Assembly: GCA_043782425.1 (NCBI GenBank)
Contig: JAYWAM010000347.1
Location: 1-22,392 of the forward strand
DNA length: 22,392 nucleotides
From: JAYWAM01 sp043782425
GTDB lineage: Bacteria > Pseudomonadota > Gammaproteobacteria > Burkholderiales > Usitatibacteraceae
Reading direction: 5' to 3'
Position 1 is the stretch's first letter. Each line of letters starts with the position of its first letter. Shown in pieces: positions 22,297 to 22,392 of this stretch. The position numbers and the translations under genes were made by a program. A model generated the notes under the pieces. That model was not told the DNA's origin. It searched no databases and saw only the letters and a list, made by a program, of their open reading frames with translations.

Positions 22297-22380
22297 ACTT
22301 AACGATTAGCGTTTATCTGTCGCGCCGCCGAAGCAAATAGAGCCACTGACCTCTCCCGCGACAGATAAACCTCGTTGGAC
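22297..22380 (-). other. Integron attC-like recombination site
   Basis: On the minus strand the 84 bases begin GTCCAAC (22380-22374, fits RYYYAAC) and end GTTAAGT (22303-22297, fits GTTRRRY). Inside them are perfect 14-bp inverted repeats, GTTTATCTGTCGCG (22370-22357) and CGCGACAGATAAAC (22324-22311), around a central spacer. This is the R''-L''-spacer-L'-R' layout of attC sites. The orientation places it as the tail of a preceding cassette and the DMP19 gene as the next one. No integrase is in the window and no second attC was found on the left. Confidence 0.65.
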
Positions 22381-22392
22381 TGAACCGCCTGT

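Overview
The window (GC rich, with GCGC-rich codon use) looks like a chromosomal segment of a betaproteobacterium. Several things hint at a sulfur- or metal-metabolising lineage (Nitrosomonadales/Gallionellales-like): two DsrE-fold proteins, a rhodanese fusion, a gammaproteobacterial-type gshA and dispersed REP-like repeats. The taxonomic call is an inference from gene types, not from a marker gene. No rRNA, tRNA or CRISPR was seen.

Layout. Positions 1-3527 hold acyl-CoA and glutathione metabolism: a truncated short-chain dehydrogenase and a CaiB-type CoA-transferase (minus), a small conserved-looking hypothetical (plus) and gshA (minus). Positions 3718-7273 hold the most interesting block. 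A secreted DsrE protein (minus) is divergent from an ECF sigma factor (plus). The sigma gene overlaps by ATGA a membrane anti-sigma factor whose periplasmic half is itself a DsrE domain, about 46% identical to the neighbouring DsrE protein. Next comes a periplasmic PhnD-like binding protein fused to a rhodanese domain. The two divergent promoters carry the same element, GGGAATA-N17-GTAT, as expected if the sigma factor drives both itself and the DsrE gene. I read this as a candidate sulfur/redox-sensing ECF signalling system, with the DsrE domain as sensor.

Positions 7325-9988 hold a divergent pair of J-domain proteins. One is a membrane-anchored trypsin-like protease whose J-like domain lacks HPD; the other is a soluble coiled-coil protein with HPD. 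Positions 9995-11128 carry an ABM-type monooxygenase and two small membrane proteins. Positions 11179-14050 carry a patatin-like phospholipase and an SrkA/YihE-type kinase, divergently arranged and surrounded by dispersed repeats. Positions 14152-18540 encode an RND efflux adaptor and pump without an outer-membrane partner. Positions 18631-20893 encode a secreted cupin, a glutathione S-transferase and a PEP mutase/isocitrate lyase family enzyme (all minus), with an IS3 OrfA scrap between the first two.

Positions 20921-22392 are accessory: a dispersed repeat copy, a decayed REP-associated tyrosine transposase (RAYT) between AAAGGGGTC-type inverted ends, unrecognised gene remnants, a DMP19-family (DUF4375) gene with an extra zinc ribbon, and directly upstream of it an integron attC-like site. 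This suggests the window ends in, or next to, a gene-cassette array.
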